DNA from: Amycolatopsis sp. MtRt-6
GTDB taxonomy: Bacteria; Actinomycetota; Actinomycetes; Mycobacteriales; Pseudonocardiaceae
NCBI RefSeq assembly: GCF_017308975.1
Contig: NZ_JADWPD010000006.1
Coordinates: 248,001 to 312,000 of the forward strand
DNA length: 64,000 nucleotides
Direction of reading: 5' to 3'
The position numbers and the translations under genes were made by a program. The notes beneath the pieces were generated by a model. It did not search any database. It was not told where the DNA came from and saw only the letters and a program-made list of their open reading frames with translations. Positions 1 through 7,627 of this stretch are shown here, in pieces. How positions within the stretch are numbered: the first letter of the stretch is position 1; each line of letters begins with the position of its first letter.

Positions 1-145
1 ACGCCGCCGCGAACCCGGCCACGCACGCGGTGACGGCCCAGTTCGGCACGGTCGGCGCGCGCGTCACCTGGTAGATCCGCCACGCCAAGGCGGCGGCGAA
101 CAGCACCATCGCGATCAGGTTGACGGGACTGAAAAGCGTGCTCAC
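1..145 (-). CDS. N-terminal part of a membrane protein (partial, runs off the window)
   Basis: The reading frame starts with GTG at 145 and continues beyond base 1. The visible 48 residues start with VSTLFSPVNLIAMVLFAAAL, a hydrophobic helix, followed by a basic segment and the beginning of a second hydrophobic stretch. The start overlaps the stop of the ImmA-like gene by 4 bases (GTGA), so the three minus-strand genes here form one operon. Actinomycete XRE/ImmA pairs are often followed by a multi-pass membrane protein of the MAB_1171c type. That identity is an inference from context, because only the first helix is visible. Confidence 0.7.
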   Translation of the reverse strand, partial: MSTLFSPVNLIAMVLFAAALAWRIYQVTRAPTVPNWAVTACVAGFAAA

Positions 146-663
146 AACCACCCTTGGTGATCGCCGAGCGCCCCCTGGATCCGGCGGAGATCCCGGTCCG
201 CGGCGCGCCGGGGGATCGTGTAGTTCAGGACCGACGCCCATTCGAGGATGATCGTCGCGACCGTTTCGGCTTCCCACTCGTGCGCGTCATCGTAGGACGA
301 ACGGCGCAGGGCGCGGTGTACGGCATCCGGGTCAAGATCGGGAGCGGGCCCGCGCAGGAAGTCCGACGGCTCGGCGTCGCCGTGCGGGTGGTGATCGGCC
401 AGCATGTGCCCGAGCTCGTGCAGGATGATGTGGTCCTGGTGCGATTTCGTCGTCTCGGCCTGGTAGAAGATGTAGTCCGCGGCCGACGTCGCGATCCAGC
501 AGCCGAACGGCCCCGGCACTTCGAGCGGGTACGCCAGCAGCCGGATCGGCTTCCCGCGCCGCTCGCCCAGCCGCGCGCACAGCACCTCGACGTCCAGCGG
601 CGGCCCGATGTCCAGTTCCTTGAGCAGCTTCCGGCAGCGGCGGCGCAGCTCGCGCTCCTTCAT
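142..663 (-). CDS. ImmA/IrrE family metallopeptidase
   Basis: A 173-residue protein with the zinc-metallopeptidase signature HELGH in the segment HIILHELGHMLADHH (about residues 80-94). A likely third-ligand Glu lies in HEWEAE (about 128-133). Family members cleave or inactivate XRE-type repressors in response to stress. The immediately upstream gene is an XRE regulator that overlaps this start by 4 bases, which fits a repressor/anti-repressor-protease pair. The substrate is inferred from this neighbour. The length is typical of short actinobacterial ImmA proteins. Confidence 0.88.
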   Translation of the reverse strand: MKERELRRRCRKLLKELDIGPPLDVEVLCARLGERRGKPIRLLAYPLEVPGPFGCWIATSAADYIFYQAETTKSHQDHIILHELGHMLADHHPHGDAEPSDFLRGPAPDLDPDAVHRALRRSSYDDAHEWEAETVATIILEWASVLNYTIPRRAADRDLRRIQGALGDHQGWL

Positions 664-1070
664 CGCCCGGGTTCCCCCGGGCCCTCCGGACTCCGGCCCT
701 CGCGTTCGGCCCGCTCGTAGCGTTCGACGAGCTCCAGCAGGTCCATCACCTGCCGGCGGCCCCGCGGGGACAGTTCCTGCGCCCGCATCGCCATCAGCTG
801 GGCCTCACCCGCCGGTGCCGCCGCCTCTTCGTCGAAGAAGTACGTCACCGGCACGCCGAACAGCCTCGCCAGCGCCTCGACGTAGTGGATCTTCGGGTTG
901 ACCCGCTTGCCGGTGGCGAGCTGCTGCAAGTAGGCGGGCGACATCGCCGGCCCGCCCGCCCGCTCGACGGCGGCCGAGATCTCGCGATAGCTGTGCGGTG
1001 CCCGGCCGTCGACGCGGGCAGCCTCGATCAGGGCGCTCAGGCGCTCCGCGAAGGTGCGTTCCCGTGCCAT
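660..1070 (-). CDS. XRE family transcriptional regulator
   Basis: A 136-residue protein. An N-terminal helix-turn-helix spans about residues 10-75 (SYREISAAVERAGG, then MSPAYLQQLATGKRVNP), with a hydrophobic patch VPVTYFFDEE typical of this XRE subgroup and a charged C-terminal helix. ATG at 1070 is chosen because GGGGGTGGAG lies just upstream; an in-frame extension to 1127 would have no ribosome binding site and would run into the promoter. It is the first gene of the operon with the ImmA-like peptidase. An inverted CCACTG/CAGTGG pair 45-83 bp upstream of the start is a candidate operator. Confidence 0.88.
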   Translation of the reverse strand: MARERTFAERLSALIEAARVDGRAPHSYREISAAVERAGGPAMSPAYLQQLATGKRVNPKIHYVEALARLFGVPVTYFFDEEAAAPAGEAQLMAMRAQELSPRGRRQVMDLLELVERYERAEREGRSPEGPGEPGR

Positions 1071-1100
1071 CTCCACCCCCTGGGAATCCAGCCGCGGAAA

Positions 1101-1159
1101 ACTATAGCCACAAGCCACTGTACGCACATGTTGACAGCCGTCGTATGCAGTGGTTTACA
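1101..1159. promoter_or_regulatory. Divergent promoter/operator region of the XRE gene
   Basis: Inverted arms CCACTG (1115-1120) and CAGTGG (1148-1153) flank a plus-strand TTGACA (1131-1136). That hexamer stands 17 bp before TTTACA (1154-1159), a good sigma70-like promoter pointing away from XRE. On the minus strand TATAGT (complement of 1101-1106) could be the XRE -10 box. XRE binding to the arms would cover the plus-strand promoter; this is inference from position. Confidence 0.45.
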
Positions 1160-1165
1160 GTTGGC

Positions 1166-1310
1166 TCGCCTCTCGCCTGGCTCTCCGTGCCCTGGGGGTG
1201 CACGGAAGGGCTCAGGCGAGAGGTTGTCGCGCCTTCGACTCGTCATGATCGGCCGTCTGTAGTACGCTTCACACGTCAAGGTTGATCGCCCTCGGGCGAA
1301 CCCTTGACCA
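1166..1310 (+). ncRNA. Candidate structured RNA downstream of the divergent promoter
   Basis: There is no credible reading frame here, but two strong hairpins. The first has an 11-bp perfect stem (1169-1179 with 1213-1223, arm CCTCTCGCCTG) enclosing a second 7-bp stem (TCCGTGC 1184-1190 with GCACGGA 1200-1206). The second hairpin pairs 1275-1281 with 1302-1308 and 1286-1291 with 1294-1299. The promoter-like sequence at 1131-1159 would start transcription just before 1169. It does not match the conserved motifs I know for SRP RNA, tmRNA or RNase P RNA. The 3' end is uncertain because no T tract is visible. Confidence 0.35.
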
Positions 1311-1375
1311 CGGCCTGTTGCCGGAGGTCGACCCCCAGGGCTTCCGGTGACAGGCCCCCTTATTTCCCCTGCTGG

Positions 1376-1828
1376 TCAGTTCATCAGCGTCGCGGCCAGC
1401 GTGCCGCCCAATTCGGCGCATGCCTCGAAAGTTCTTTTGTCCGGTTCGCCCGTTGTGATGACCGGTTCCGCCGCTTTGGTCCAGGCCAACCCCGTCGTGA
1501 TGGCCAGCAACTGCCGTTCCGTGCCCGAAGTGTCGCTGTTCCCGTGGATCCAGTACCCGAACGGGCGACCTCGCGTCTCGTCCAGGCACGGGTAGTAGAT
1601 CGTGTCGAAGAAGTGCTTGAGCGCGCCGCTCATGCTGCCCAGGTTCGCCGGCGTGCCCAGCAGGTAGCCGTCGGCCGCCAGGACGTCGGTGACCGTGGCC
1701 GCCAGCGCCGCGCGGCGGACCACCTCCACCCCTTCGATGTCCGGGTGCGTCGCGCCCGCCACCACCGCCTCGAACAGCGCCTGCGTCGACGGCGACGGCG
1801 TGTGGTGCACGATCAGCAACCTCGGCAT
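1376..1828 (-). CDS. Flavodoxin-like / NADPH-dependent FMN reductase family protein
   Basis: A 150-residue single-domain protein beginning MPRLLIVHHTPSPSTQALFE, the beta-strand plus phosphate-binding loop of the flavodoxin fold. It continues with GYLLGTPANLGSMSGALKHFFD (about residues 54-75), the loop that contacts the FMN ring. It is probably an FMN-binding oxidoreductase or quinone reductase; the substrate cannot be read from the sequence. The start codon shares one base with the stop of the upstream phosphohexomutase gene (TGATG), so the two are probably translated from one transcript. Confidence 0.75.
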   Translation of the reverse strand: MPRLLIVHHTPSPSTQALFEAVVAGATHPDIEGVEVVRRAALAATVTDVLAADGYLLGTPANLGSMSGALKHFFDTIYYPCLDETRGRPFGYWIHGNSDTSGTERQLLAITTGLAWTKAAEPVITTGEPDKRTFEACAELGGTLAATLMN

Positions 1829-3438
1829 CAGGCCAGCAGCTCCTCGACGTCCGCCCGCAACGCCGTCAGCCGCTCCTGCGCGTCGGCGCGAACACTCGCG
1901 ACCACCTGCAGGTACGCCTTCAGCTTCGGTTCGGTCCCCGACGGCCGCACGACCACGCGCACCCCCTCACCGGTCAGCCGCACGACGTCGGCGTCCGGCA
2001 GCAGGTCCTCGAGGGTGACCTCGACGCCGCCGAGCCGGGCCGGCGGAGTGGTCCGCACCTTCGCCATCAGCTGCCCGCGGACGGCGAGATCGGTGACCCG
2101 CAGCGAAACCTGGTCGGTCAGGTGGACGCCGTGTCGCCGCGCCAGCTCGTCGAGCACGTCCAGCGGCGTGCGGCCCTGCGCCTTGAGCTGTGCGGCGAGC
2201 CCCGCGGCCAGCGTCGCGGCGGCGACGCCGTCCTTGTCGCGCACGAAGCCCGGGTTCACGCACAGCCCGAGCGCCTCTTCGTAGGCGAACACCAGGCCTT
2301 CGCCGGCGCGCACCAGCCACTTGAAGCCGGTCAGCGTCTCGGCGTACCGGGCGCCCTCGGCCTTGGCGATTTCGCCGAGCATCGACGACGACACGATCGT
2401 GGTGGCCACCAGCGGGTCCGGCAGCACCGTGCGGTCCACAGTGGACAGGACGTACGAGCCGAGCAGCACGCCGGTCTCGTCGCCGCGCAGCATCCGCCAC
2501 CGCCCGTCCCGCTCGCGGACGCCGAGCGCGCACCGGTCGGCGTCCGGGTCGAGCGCGATCGCCAGGTCGGCGTCCACATCGGACGCCAGCGCGAGCAGCA
2601 GGTCGGTCGCGCCCGGCTCCTCGGGGTTCGGAAAGGACACGGTCGGGAAGTCCGGGTCGGGCGCGGCCTGGGCCTCGACCAGGTGCAGGTCGGTGAACCC
2701 GGCTCGCTCGAACGCCGCCCGCAGGGTGGCCGCCCCGACGCCGTGCAACGCCGTGGCGGCCACCCGCACCGCGCGGTCGTGGCCCAGCGGCAGGGTCGCG
2801 ACCTCGTCGAGGTAGCGGTCCAGCAGGTCGACGACCTCGGCGCCGGGCGCGCGCGGCACCTCCGTCGCCCGCGGCGCGGCCTCGATGGCGCGCTCGATCT
2901 CGCCGTCGGACGGCGGGACGATCTGGCCGCCGGTCGCGTCGTAGAGCTTGTACCCGTTGTCCGCCGGGGGATTGTGCGACGCGGTGATCTGGATCCCGGC
3001 CACCGCGCCGAGCCGGCCGACGGCGAACGCGAGCACCGGTGTCGGCAGCGGGCGGGCGAACACTTTGACGTCGAAACCGGCCGCCGTCAGCACCTCGGCG
3101 GCGGCGGTCGCGAAGGCTTCCGAGCCGTGCCGCGCGTCGCGGCCGACGACGACCAGCGCGCCGGCGTGCCCGTGGGCCTTCAGCCACTCCGCGACCCCGG
3201 CCGTCGTGCGGGTGACGACGGCGACGTTCATCCCGTTGGGCCCGGCGCGCACCGGGCCGCGCAGGCCGGCGGTGCCGAACTCCAGGGGCCCGGCCAGCCG
3301 GTCGGCCAGGTCCGCCGCGGCCGCGGGGTCGCTCTCCGCCCGGGCCAGGACGGTTTCCAGCTCGGCACGGGTGGCGGGGTCCGGATCGGCGGCGATCCAG
3401 CGGGAAGCGGCGTCACGCAGGGTGGAAATCGATGTCAC
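1828..3438 (-). CDS. pmmB: Phospho-sugar mutase (phosphomannomutase/phosphoglucomutase family)
   Basis: A 536-residue alpha-D-phosphohexomutase that interconverts hexose-1- and -6-phosphates. All family signatures are present in order: the phosphoserine loop TASHNPPADNGYK, the metal-binding loop DPDADR, a sugar-binding GDETG region, and the C-terminal phosphate-binding RPSGTEPK. The length fits the PgcA/PmmB branch, which is longer than bacterial GlmM. The symbol follows the mycobacterial pmmB next to the PNP gene, from memory of that locus. The substrate (glucose, mannose or a pentose phosphate) is not certain. The gene is divergent from a glycosyltransferase 30 bp away. Confidence 0.85.
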   Translation of the reverse strand: MTSISTLRDAASRWIAADPDPATRAELETVLARAESDPAAAADLADRLAGPLEFGTAGLRGPVRAGPNGMNVAVVTRTTAGVAEWLKAHGHAGALVVVGRDARHGSEAFATAAAEVLTAAGFDVKVFARPLPTPVLAFAVGRLGAVAGIQITASHNPPADNGYKLYDATGGQIVPPSDGEIERAIEAAPRATEVPRAPGAEVVDLLDRYLDEVATLPLGHDRAVRVAATALHGVGAATLRAAFERAGFTDLHLVEAQAAPDPDFPTVSFPNPEEPGATDLLLALASDVDADLAIALDPDADRCALGVRERDGRWRMLRGDETGVLLGSYVLSTVDRTVLPDPLVATTIVSSSMLGEIAKAEGARYAETLTGFKWLVRAGEGLVFAYEEALGLCVNPGFVRDKDGVAAATLAAGLAAQLKAQGRTPLDVLDELARRHGVHLTDQVSLRVTDLAVRGQLMAKVRTTPPARLGGVEVTLEDLLPDADVVRLTGEGVRVVVRPSGTEPKLKAYLQVVASVRADAQERLTALRADVEELLA

Positions 3439-3468
3439 CGCGTCAGCCTACGGGCTATGGTCGGGTAG

Positions 3469-4632
3469 GTGCGCTTACTCTTCACCTCACTGGGGTCCTT
3501 CGGCCACACTTTCCCGCTCGTCCCGCTGGCGGTCGCCGCGCGCGAGGCGGGCCACGACGTCGTCTTCGCCACCTCGGAAGACTTCCTGCCACAGGTGACG
3601 AAAGCCGGGCTCGACACCGCGGCCGCCGGGCTCGCCATCAAAGACGCGTTCGGGCAGGCGTTCGCCGAGACGTTCGGCGAAGCGGGCCTGCCCGGCCCGC
3701 CGGGGGACATCCCGCGGGAGGTGCTCTTCCCGGTCGTCGCGAAGGTGTTCGGCGAGGTGATGCCCAAGCGGTTCGTCGCCGACCTGCTGCCGCTGTTGGA
3801 GCACGTCCGCCCCGACCTGGTGGTCAGCGAGGCGGGCAATTCGGGCGGCGCGTTCGCCGCACTGAAGGCCGGGATCCCGGTGGTGTCGCACGGGTTCGGC
3901 CGGGTGTCGACCGACGACCCGTTGACCGGGAAGATCCGGGACGCGATCCGCTCGAACGCCGCTTCGCTGGGCATCGAGATCGACGACGACCTGGCGTTCG
4001 GCGGGCCGTTCGTCGACATCTGCCCGGAGTCGGTGCAGGACGCGGGCTTCCTGGCCCGCGCCCGCCGGGTGCCGCTGCGCCCGGTTGGCTGGAGCGAGCC
4101 GGGCGAGCTGCCGCCGGGCGTGCTCGGCAAGCGGCGGCCGCTGGTCTACCTGACACTGGGCACGGCGATGGGGCACGCGGGCGTGCTCACCGAGGCGATC
4201 GCCGGACTGTCCGGTTTGGACGTCGATGTCCTGGTCGCCACCGGCCCGTCGCTGCCGGACGACGCGCTGGGCGAGGTCCCGGCGAACGTCCGGCTCGAGG
4301 CGTGGGTCCCGCAGGCGGCGCTGCTCCCGCACGTCGACCTGGTGGTCCACCACGGCGGCAGCGGCACGACGCTCGGCGCGTTCGGCGAGGCCCTCCCGCA
4401 GCTGCTGCTCCCGCAGGGCGCGGACCAGTTCACCAACGCGGAAGCGGTGGTCGCGGCCGGAGTGGGCGACCGCCTGCTCGGCGCCGAGGTCACGGCCGAG
4501 GCCGTGGCCACCAAGGCCCGTCACCTCCTCACGGACACGTCGGTCCGCGACGCGGCCCGTGTCCTGGCGGACGAAGTCGCGGCCATGCCGTCCCCGGCCG
4601 ACGTCGCCGCCCAGCTCCCCACCCTGGCCTGA
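3469..4632 (+). CDS. Glycosyltransferase of the GT1 / macrolide glycosyltransferase type
   Basis: A 387-residue protein with a GTG start. The N-terminal acceptor half opens with LFTSLGSFGHTFPLVPLA, including the G(S)xGH motif carrying the usual catalytic-base His. The C-terminal donor half has PLVYLTLGT, then WVPQAALLPH and HHGGSGTTLGAFGEALPQL, the NDP-sugar binding signature of GT1 enzymes. Such enzymes glycosylate small hydrophobic acceptors, often antibiotics. No polyketide or peptide synthase lies nearby, so a detoxification or housekeeping glycoside role is possible. Acceptor and sugar are unknown. A tandem/palindromic repeat begins five bases after its stop codon. Confidence 0.85.
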   Translation: MRLLFTSLGSFGHTFPLVPLAVAAREAGHDVVFATSEDFLPQVTKAGLDTAAAGLAIKDAFGQAFAETFGEAGLPGPPGDIPREVLFPVVAKVFGEVMPKRFVADLLPLLEHVRPDLVVSEAGNSGGAFAALKAGIPVVSHGFGRVSTDDPLTGKIRDAIRSNAASLGIEIDDDLAFGGPFVDICPESVQDAGFLARARRVPLRPVGWSEPGELPPGVLGKRRPLVYLTLGTAMGHAGVLTEAIAGLSGLDVDVLVATGPSLPDDALGEVPANVRLEAWVPQAALLPHVDLVVHHGGSGTTLGAFGEALPQLLLPQGADQFTNAEAVVAAGVGDRLLGAEVTAEAVATKARHLLTDTSVRDAARVLADEVAAMPSPADVAAQLPTLA

Positions 4633-4637
4633 AGCGC

Positions 4638-4751
4638 CCCAATGTGGCCTTCGGTGCGTTGAACGCACCGAAGGCCACATTGGGTGCGTTCAACGCAACC
4701 AAGGCCCCATTGGGGCGCTCGAACGCAACCAAGGCCACATTGGGGCGCTCG
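4638..4751. repeat. Palindrome plus three 30-bp tandem repeats between convergent genes
   Basis: Arms 4638-4660 and 4662-4684 are perfect 23-bp reverse complements around a single G. The right arm begins a series of three 30-bp direct repeats (4662-4691, 4692-4721, 4722-4751), each AACGCAMC-CAAGGCC-CATTGGG-like and differing at a few positions. The block fills the space between the convergent glycosyltransferase and PNP genes. It could act as a two-way transcription terminator, but the tandem copies suggest a mobile or amplifying intergenic repeat family. Confidence 0.9.
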
Positions 4752-4753
4752 GG

Positions 4754-5533
4754 TCAGGCGCGGGTGACCAGTTCGCGCAGCAGGGAGCCCATCCTGGTGG
4801 CCGCCGCGCGGCCGGCTTCCAGGACTTCCTGGTGGTTCAGCGGCTCGCCGGTCATGCCCGCCGCCAGGTTCGTCACCAGGGACAGGCCGAAGACCTCGAC
4901 GCCGGCCGCGCGGGCGGCGATCGCCTCCAGCACCGTCGACATGCCGACCAGGTCCGCGCCCAGCGTGCGCAGCATCCGGATCTCGGCCGGCGTCTCGAAG
5001 TGCGGCCCGGTCAGGCCCGCGTAGACGCCTTCCTCGAGCGACGGGTCGATCTCCCGCGCGATCTTCCGCAGCCGCGCGGAGTACAGGTCCGTCAGGTCGA
5101 CGAAGTTCGCGCCGACGATCGGCGAGCGCGCGGTCAGGTTCAGGTGGTCGGCGATCAGCACCGGCTGACCCACCTGGAAGCCCTCGCGCAGGCCACCGGC
5201 CGCGTTCGTCAGCAGCACCGTCCGGACGCCGGCCGCCGCCGCGGTGCGCACGTTGTGCACCACCGGGTCGATGCCCTTGCCCTCGTAGAAGTGGGTCCGG
5301 CCCAGCATCACCAGGACGTTCTTGTCACCGATCTTCAGCGAGCGGATGGTGCCGCCGTGGCCCACCGCGCCGGGCGTGGTGAAGCCGGGCAGCTCGGCGA
5401 ACGGGATCTCCGTCTCGCACTCCCCGATGACGTCCGCCGCCGGGCGCCAGCCCGACCCCAGGACCACCGCGATGTCGTGCGCGTCAACGCCGGTGCGCTT
5501 GGCGATGGCGCTCGCGGCTTCTTGTTCACTCAT
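4754..5533 (-). CDS. Purine nucleoside phosphorylase
   Basis: A 259-residue trimeric-type PNP that splits inosine/guanosine with phosphate into base and ribose-1-phosphate for purine salvage. Visible signatures are VVLGSGW (phosphate loop, about residues 23-29), [35 protein letters not shown] and the C-terminal VTNLAAGM. The start ATG at 5533 overlaps the ABA4-like gene's end by 4 bases, so they share a transcript. In M. tuberculosis the equivalent gene lies beside the phosphomannomutase gene, as here with a glycosyltransferase between them. Confidence 0.92.
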   Translation of the reverse strand: MSEQEAASAIAKRTGVDAHDIAVVLGSGWRPAADVIGECETEIPFAELPGFTTPGAVGHGGTIRSLKIGDKNVLVMLGRTHFYEGKGIDPVVHNVRTAAAAGVRTVLLTNAAGGLREGFQVGQPVLIADHLNLTARSPIVGANFVDLTDLYSARLRKIAREIDPSLEEGVYAGLTGPHFETPAEIRMLRTLGADLVGMSTVLEAIAARAAGVEVFGLSLVTNLAAGMTGEPLNHQEVLEAGRAAATRMGSLLRELVTRA

Positions 5534-5949
5534 GCGAGGGAGCGTATCCGGACGGCCCTCACCACGAGGAACGCCACCAGCCCGAACGGCGAGAGGAAGA
5601 TCGTCAGCGCCAGGATCGGGCTCACGATCCACGGCGAGATCTCCCGCGCACGCCCCTCGAAGTACATCCACCGCGCGATGAACAGGTCGAACGCGATGAG
5701 GTGCGCCCAGACGAGCCCGGCACCCCACGGCGTGGCCAGGAGCGCCTGCAGGACGCCGAGGTCGGGCCGCAGCATTGCCCGCCCCCACTCGCCGAGGTGC
5801 GGCAGCACGAGCCCGAAGTAGCACACCAGCGGCAGCAGCGGCACCCACGGCGACGTCATGATCCGCGCGGTCCAGCGCCACTTCGGCGCGAAGATCATCA
5901 GCGCCCAGAACGGCGCCGCCAGCGGGAACGCCAGGTCGAAGAGGGTCAT
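5530..5949 (-). CDS. ABA4-like / DUF4281 family membrane protein
   Basis: A 139-residue integral membrane protein with four predicted hydrophobic segments. The N-terminus is [20 protein letters not shown] and the C-terminal half contains [18 protein letters not shown], a conserved block of the ABA4-like family (named after a plant protein needed for neoxanthin synthesis). The bacterial function is not known. It overlaps by 4 bases with the membrane-protein gene upstream and with PNP downstream, so it is the middle gene of a three-gene operon starting at 6887. Confidence 0.75.
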   Translation of the reverse strand: MTLFDLAFPLAAPFWALMIFAPKWRWTARIMTSPWVPLLPLVCYFGLVLPHLGEWGRAMLRPDLGVLQALLATPWGAGLVWAHLIAFDLFIARWMYFEGRAREISPWIVSPILALTIFLSPFGLVAFLVVRAVRIRSLA

Positions 5950-6887
5950 CGGACGCGCACCGTAGCCCACGCGCCCAGCCCGGCCGCCGCGACCAGCAGC
6001 GCGAAGGCGCCCAGCGTCGTCGCGTCCGGGTGCACGATCGACTGCGCCCGCAGCGCCTGCCAGGTGACCAGCGCGGTCAGGCCCGCGTACCCGGCCGCGC
6101 CGATCAGGACGAGCCGCGCGCGGACGACGTCGTCGCGCAGCCGGGCGAACCGCGGGGCGAGGGCCGCCAGCGCGATGGCGAGCAGCGGCAGCACCTGCAG
6201 CGCGTGCATCCCGACGAAGTGCGGGATCCGCAGGTCGCCGCCGACCGTGCTCCAGCCGAGGATCGGCAGGCCGGGACCGCCGTCTTCGAGCCCGACCGTG
6301 TGCGCGCCGACCATGTCCGGCCGGCCGCCGGTCCGCCACTGCGCGAGCTGCTGCGCGGTCGGCGACGTCATCAGCTGGCCGAGCGTGATCCCCACCAGCG
6401 AGAGCGCGGCCCCGGTCCGCACCGCCCAGTACGACGCGCGGTCGGGCACCTTCGTGAACAGCACCAGCACGGTGAGCGCCAGGGTGGCGACCCAGAGCAC
6501 GGCGATCATCACGGCCATCGCGCCGAAGATGGCGGCGTCCTGCGGGGTCGCGACGTTGAAGTGGCTTGCCCGGCCGCGCGCGGCCTGGAACACCAGCAGG
6601 ACGTACTCGGCGGCGAAGATGAGGACCAGGAGGTTCGTGAGCAGGCCCGCCGTGCGCCGGAACTTCGGCAGCAGCGAGATGAGCCAGCTCCAGGTGGCGA
6701 AGTAGAGCGCCCCGGACACCGCGAACTTGAACGGCTTCGCCCAGATCGGCGCGCCGGCCAAGGTTCGCTGGTCGAGGAGCATGGCCGCGACGCACAGCAC
6801 CGCCACCACCCCCAGCGTGCCGGCCGCGAGCGCGGACGGCCGGTGCCACGTGTTCGTTCTGCTCCGCAGATCGGCAAGGATGGTCAT
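5946..6887 (-). CDS. Multi-pass membrane protein of unknown function
   Basis: A 313-residue protein with about seven or eight hydrophobic helices and little soluble sequence. It contains a conserved-looking periplasmic or loop segment [14 protein letters not shown], whose His residues and the preceding GRASHFNV are notable as possible metal or haem ligands. I do not recognise the function. It is the first gene of an operon with the ABA4-like and PNP genes and is transcribed divergently from a MerR regulator across a strong 39-bp dyad, so it is probably the target of that regulator. Confidence 0.75.
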   Translation of the reverse strand: MTILADLRSRTNTWHRPSALAAGTLGVVAVLCVAAMLLDQRTLAGAPIWAKPFKFAVSGALYFATWSWLISLLPKFRRTAGLLTNLLVLIFAAEYVLLVFQAARGRASHFNVATPQDAAIFGAMAVMIAVLWVATLALTVLVLFTKVPDRASYWAVRTGAALSLVGITLGQLMTSPTAQQLAQWRTGGRPDMVGAHTVGLEDGGPGLPILGWSTVGGDLRIPHFVGMHALQVLPLLAIALAALAPRFARLRDDVVRARLVLIGAAGYAGLTALVTWQALRAQSIVHPDATTLGAFALLVAAAGLGAWATVRVR

Positions 6888-6902
6888 GGTTCCTCCCAGA
6901 AC

Positions 6903-6941
6903 GGATAGTCAAGCTCTCCGTTTTGGAAAGTTAAACTATCC
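6903..6941. promoter_or_regulatory. 39-bp inverted repeat, probable MerR operator
   Basis: Outer arms GGATAGT (6903-6909) and ACTATCC (6935-6941) are perfect complements. Inner bases continue the symmetry (AA/TT, then TCC/GGA) around GTTTT. It sits 15 bp from the membrane-protein start and 59 bp before the MerR start. This is the type of long dyad that MerR dimers bind between -35 and -10. Confidence 0.7.
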
Positions 6942-7000
6942 ATACTGAGAAGTCTTCAGGGTTGTCCCCGAGAGGGACCCCGGGATCGGAGCGGAAACGC

Positions 7001-7627
7001 ATGCGGATGGCCGAGCTGAGCGCCGAGTCCGGGGTGCCGGTCGCGACCGTCAAGTACTACCTGCGCGAGGGCCTGCTCCCGCCCGGCGAGCGCACCAGCC
7101 CGAACCAGGCGCGGTACTCCGCGGCCCACGTCCAGCGGCTGCGGCTGATCAAGGCGCTCACCGAGGTCGGCGGGCTGCCGCTGGCCTCGGTCGGCGTCGT
7201 GCTGAGCGCGATCGACGACCACGAGACCCCGCACCGGACGATGGGTGTCGTCCAGCAGGAGCTGGCCGGGACCCCGCCGAAGGTGTCCGACGAGGCCGCC
7301 GAGTGGGCGTCCGGGCTGATGGCGGACCTCGTGCGCCGCCGCGGCTGGAAGGAGCACCCGCCGGCGCACCGCACGATCGGGAACCTCGTCGCGGCGCTGG
7401 CGACGGCCAAGGAGCTGGGGCAGGAGAAGCTGATCGAACGGCTCGAGGAGTACGCCGAACTGGCGATGCGCGTCGCGGAACTCGACGTCGAGGTGGTGGT
7501 CGGCCTGACATCGGTGGACAAGATCATCGAGACCGGGCTGATCGCGAGCGTCCTCGGCGACCGGATCTTCGCCGGCCTGCGCCACCTCGCCCAGGAGCAG
7601 GTGTCCCGCGAGGTGCTCGGCCGTTAG
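7001..7627 (+). CDS. MerR family transcriptional regulator
   Basis: A protein of about 208 residues. The N-terminal winged helix MRMAELSAESGVPVATVKYYLREGLLP is followed by the second wing segment YSAAHVQRLRLIKALTEVGGLPL, both typical of MerR. The C-terminal 120 residues are mostly helical without an obvious metal-binding Cys pair, so an organic ligand is more likely than a metal. ATG at 7001 is chosen for the GGAG 9 bases upstream; an upstream in-frame TTG at 6962 has no ribosome binding site. It probably regulates the divergent membrane-protein/PNP operon. Its stop overlaps the convergent kinase gene by 4 bases. Confidence 0.85.
   Translation: MRMAELSAESGVPVATVKYYLREGLLPPGERTSPNQARYSAAHVQRLRLIKALTEVGGLPLASVGVVLSAIDDHETPHRTMGVVQQELAGTPPKVSDEAAEWASGLMADLVRRRGWKEHPPAHRTIGNLVAALATAKELGQEKLIERLEEYAELAMRVAELDVEVVVGLTSVDKIIETGLIASVLGDRIFAGLRHLAQEQVSREVLGR

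Noticed and set aside
1166..1310. SRP (4.5S) RNA, tmRNA or RNase P RNA
   Set aside because: The hairpins lack the conserved GGAAGGAAGCAGCC-type SRP loop and the other diagnostic motifs, so only an unassigned RNA candidate is reported.
3469..4632. Tailoring enzyme of an antibiotic biosynthetic cluster
   Set aside because: No polyketide, peptide or terpene synthase, sugar-biosynthesis set or pathway regulator occurs nearby; a solitary glycosyltransferase does not define a cluster.
4662..4751. CRISPR array
   Set aside because: The 30-bp units are directly adjacent with no unique spacers, and there are no cas genes.
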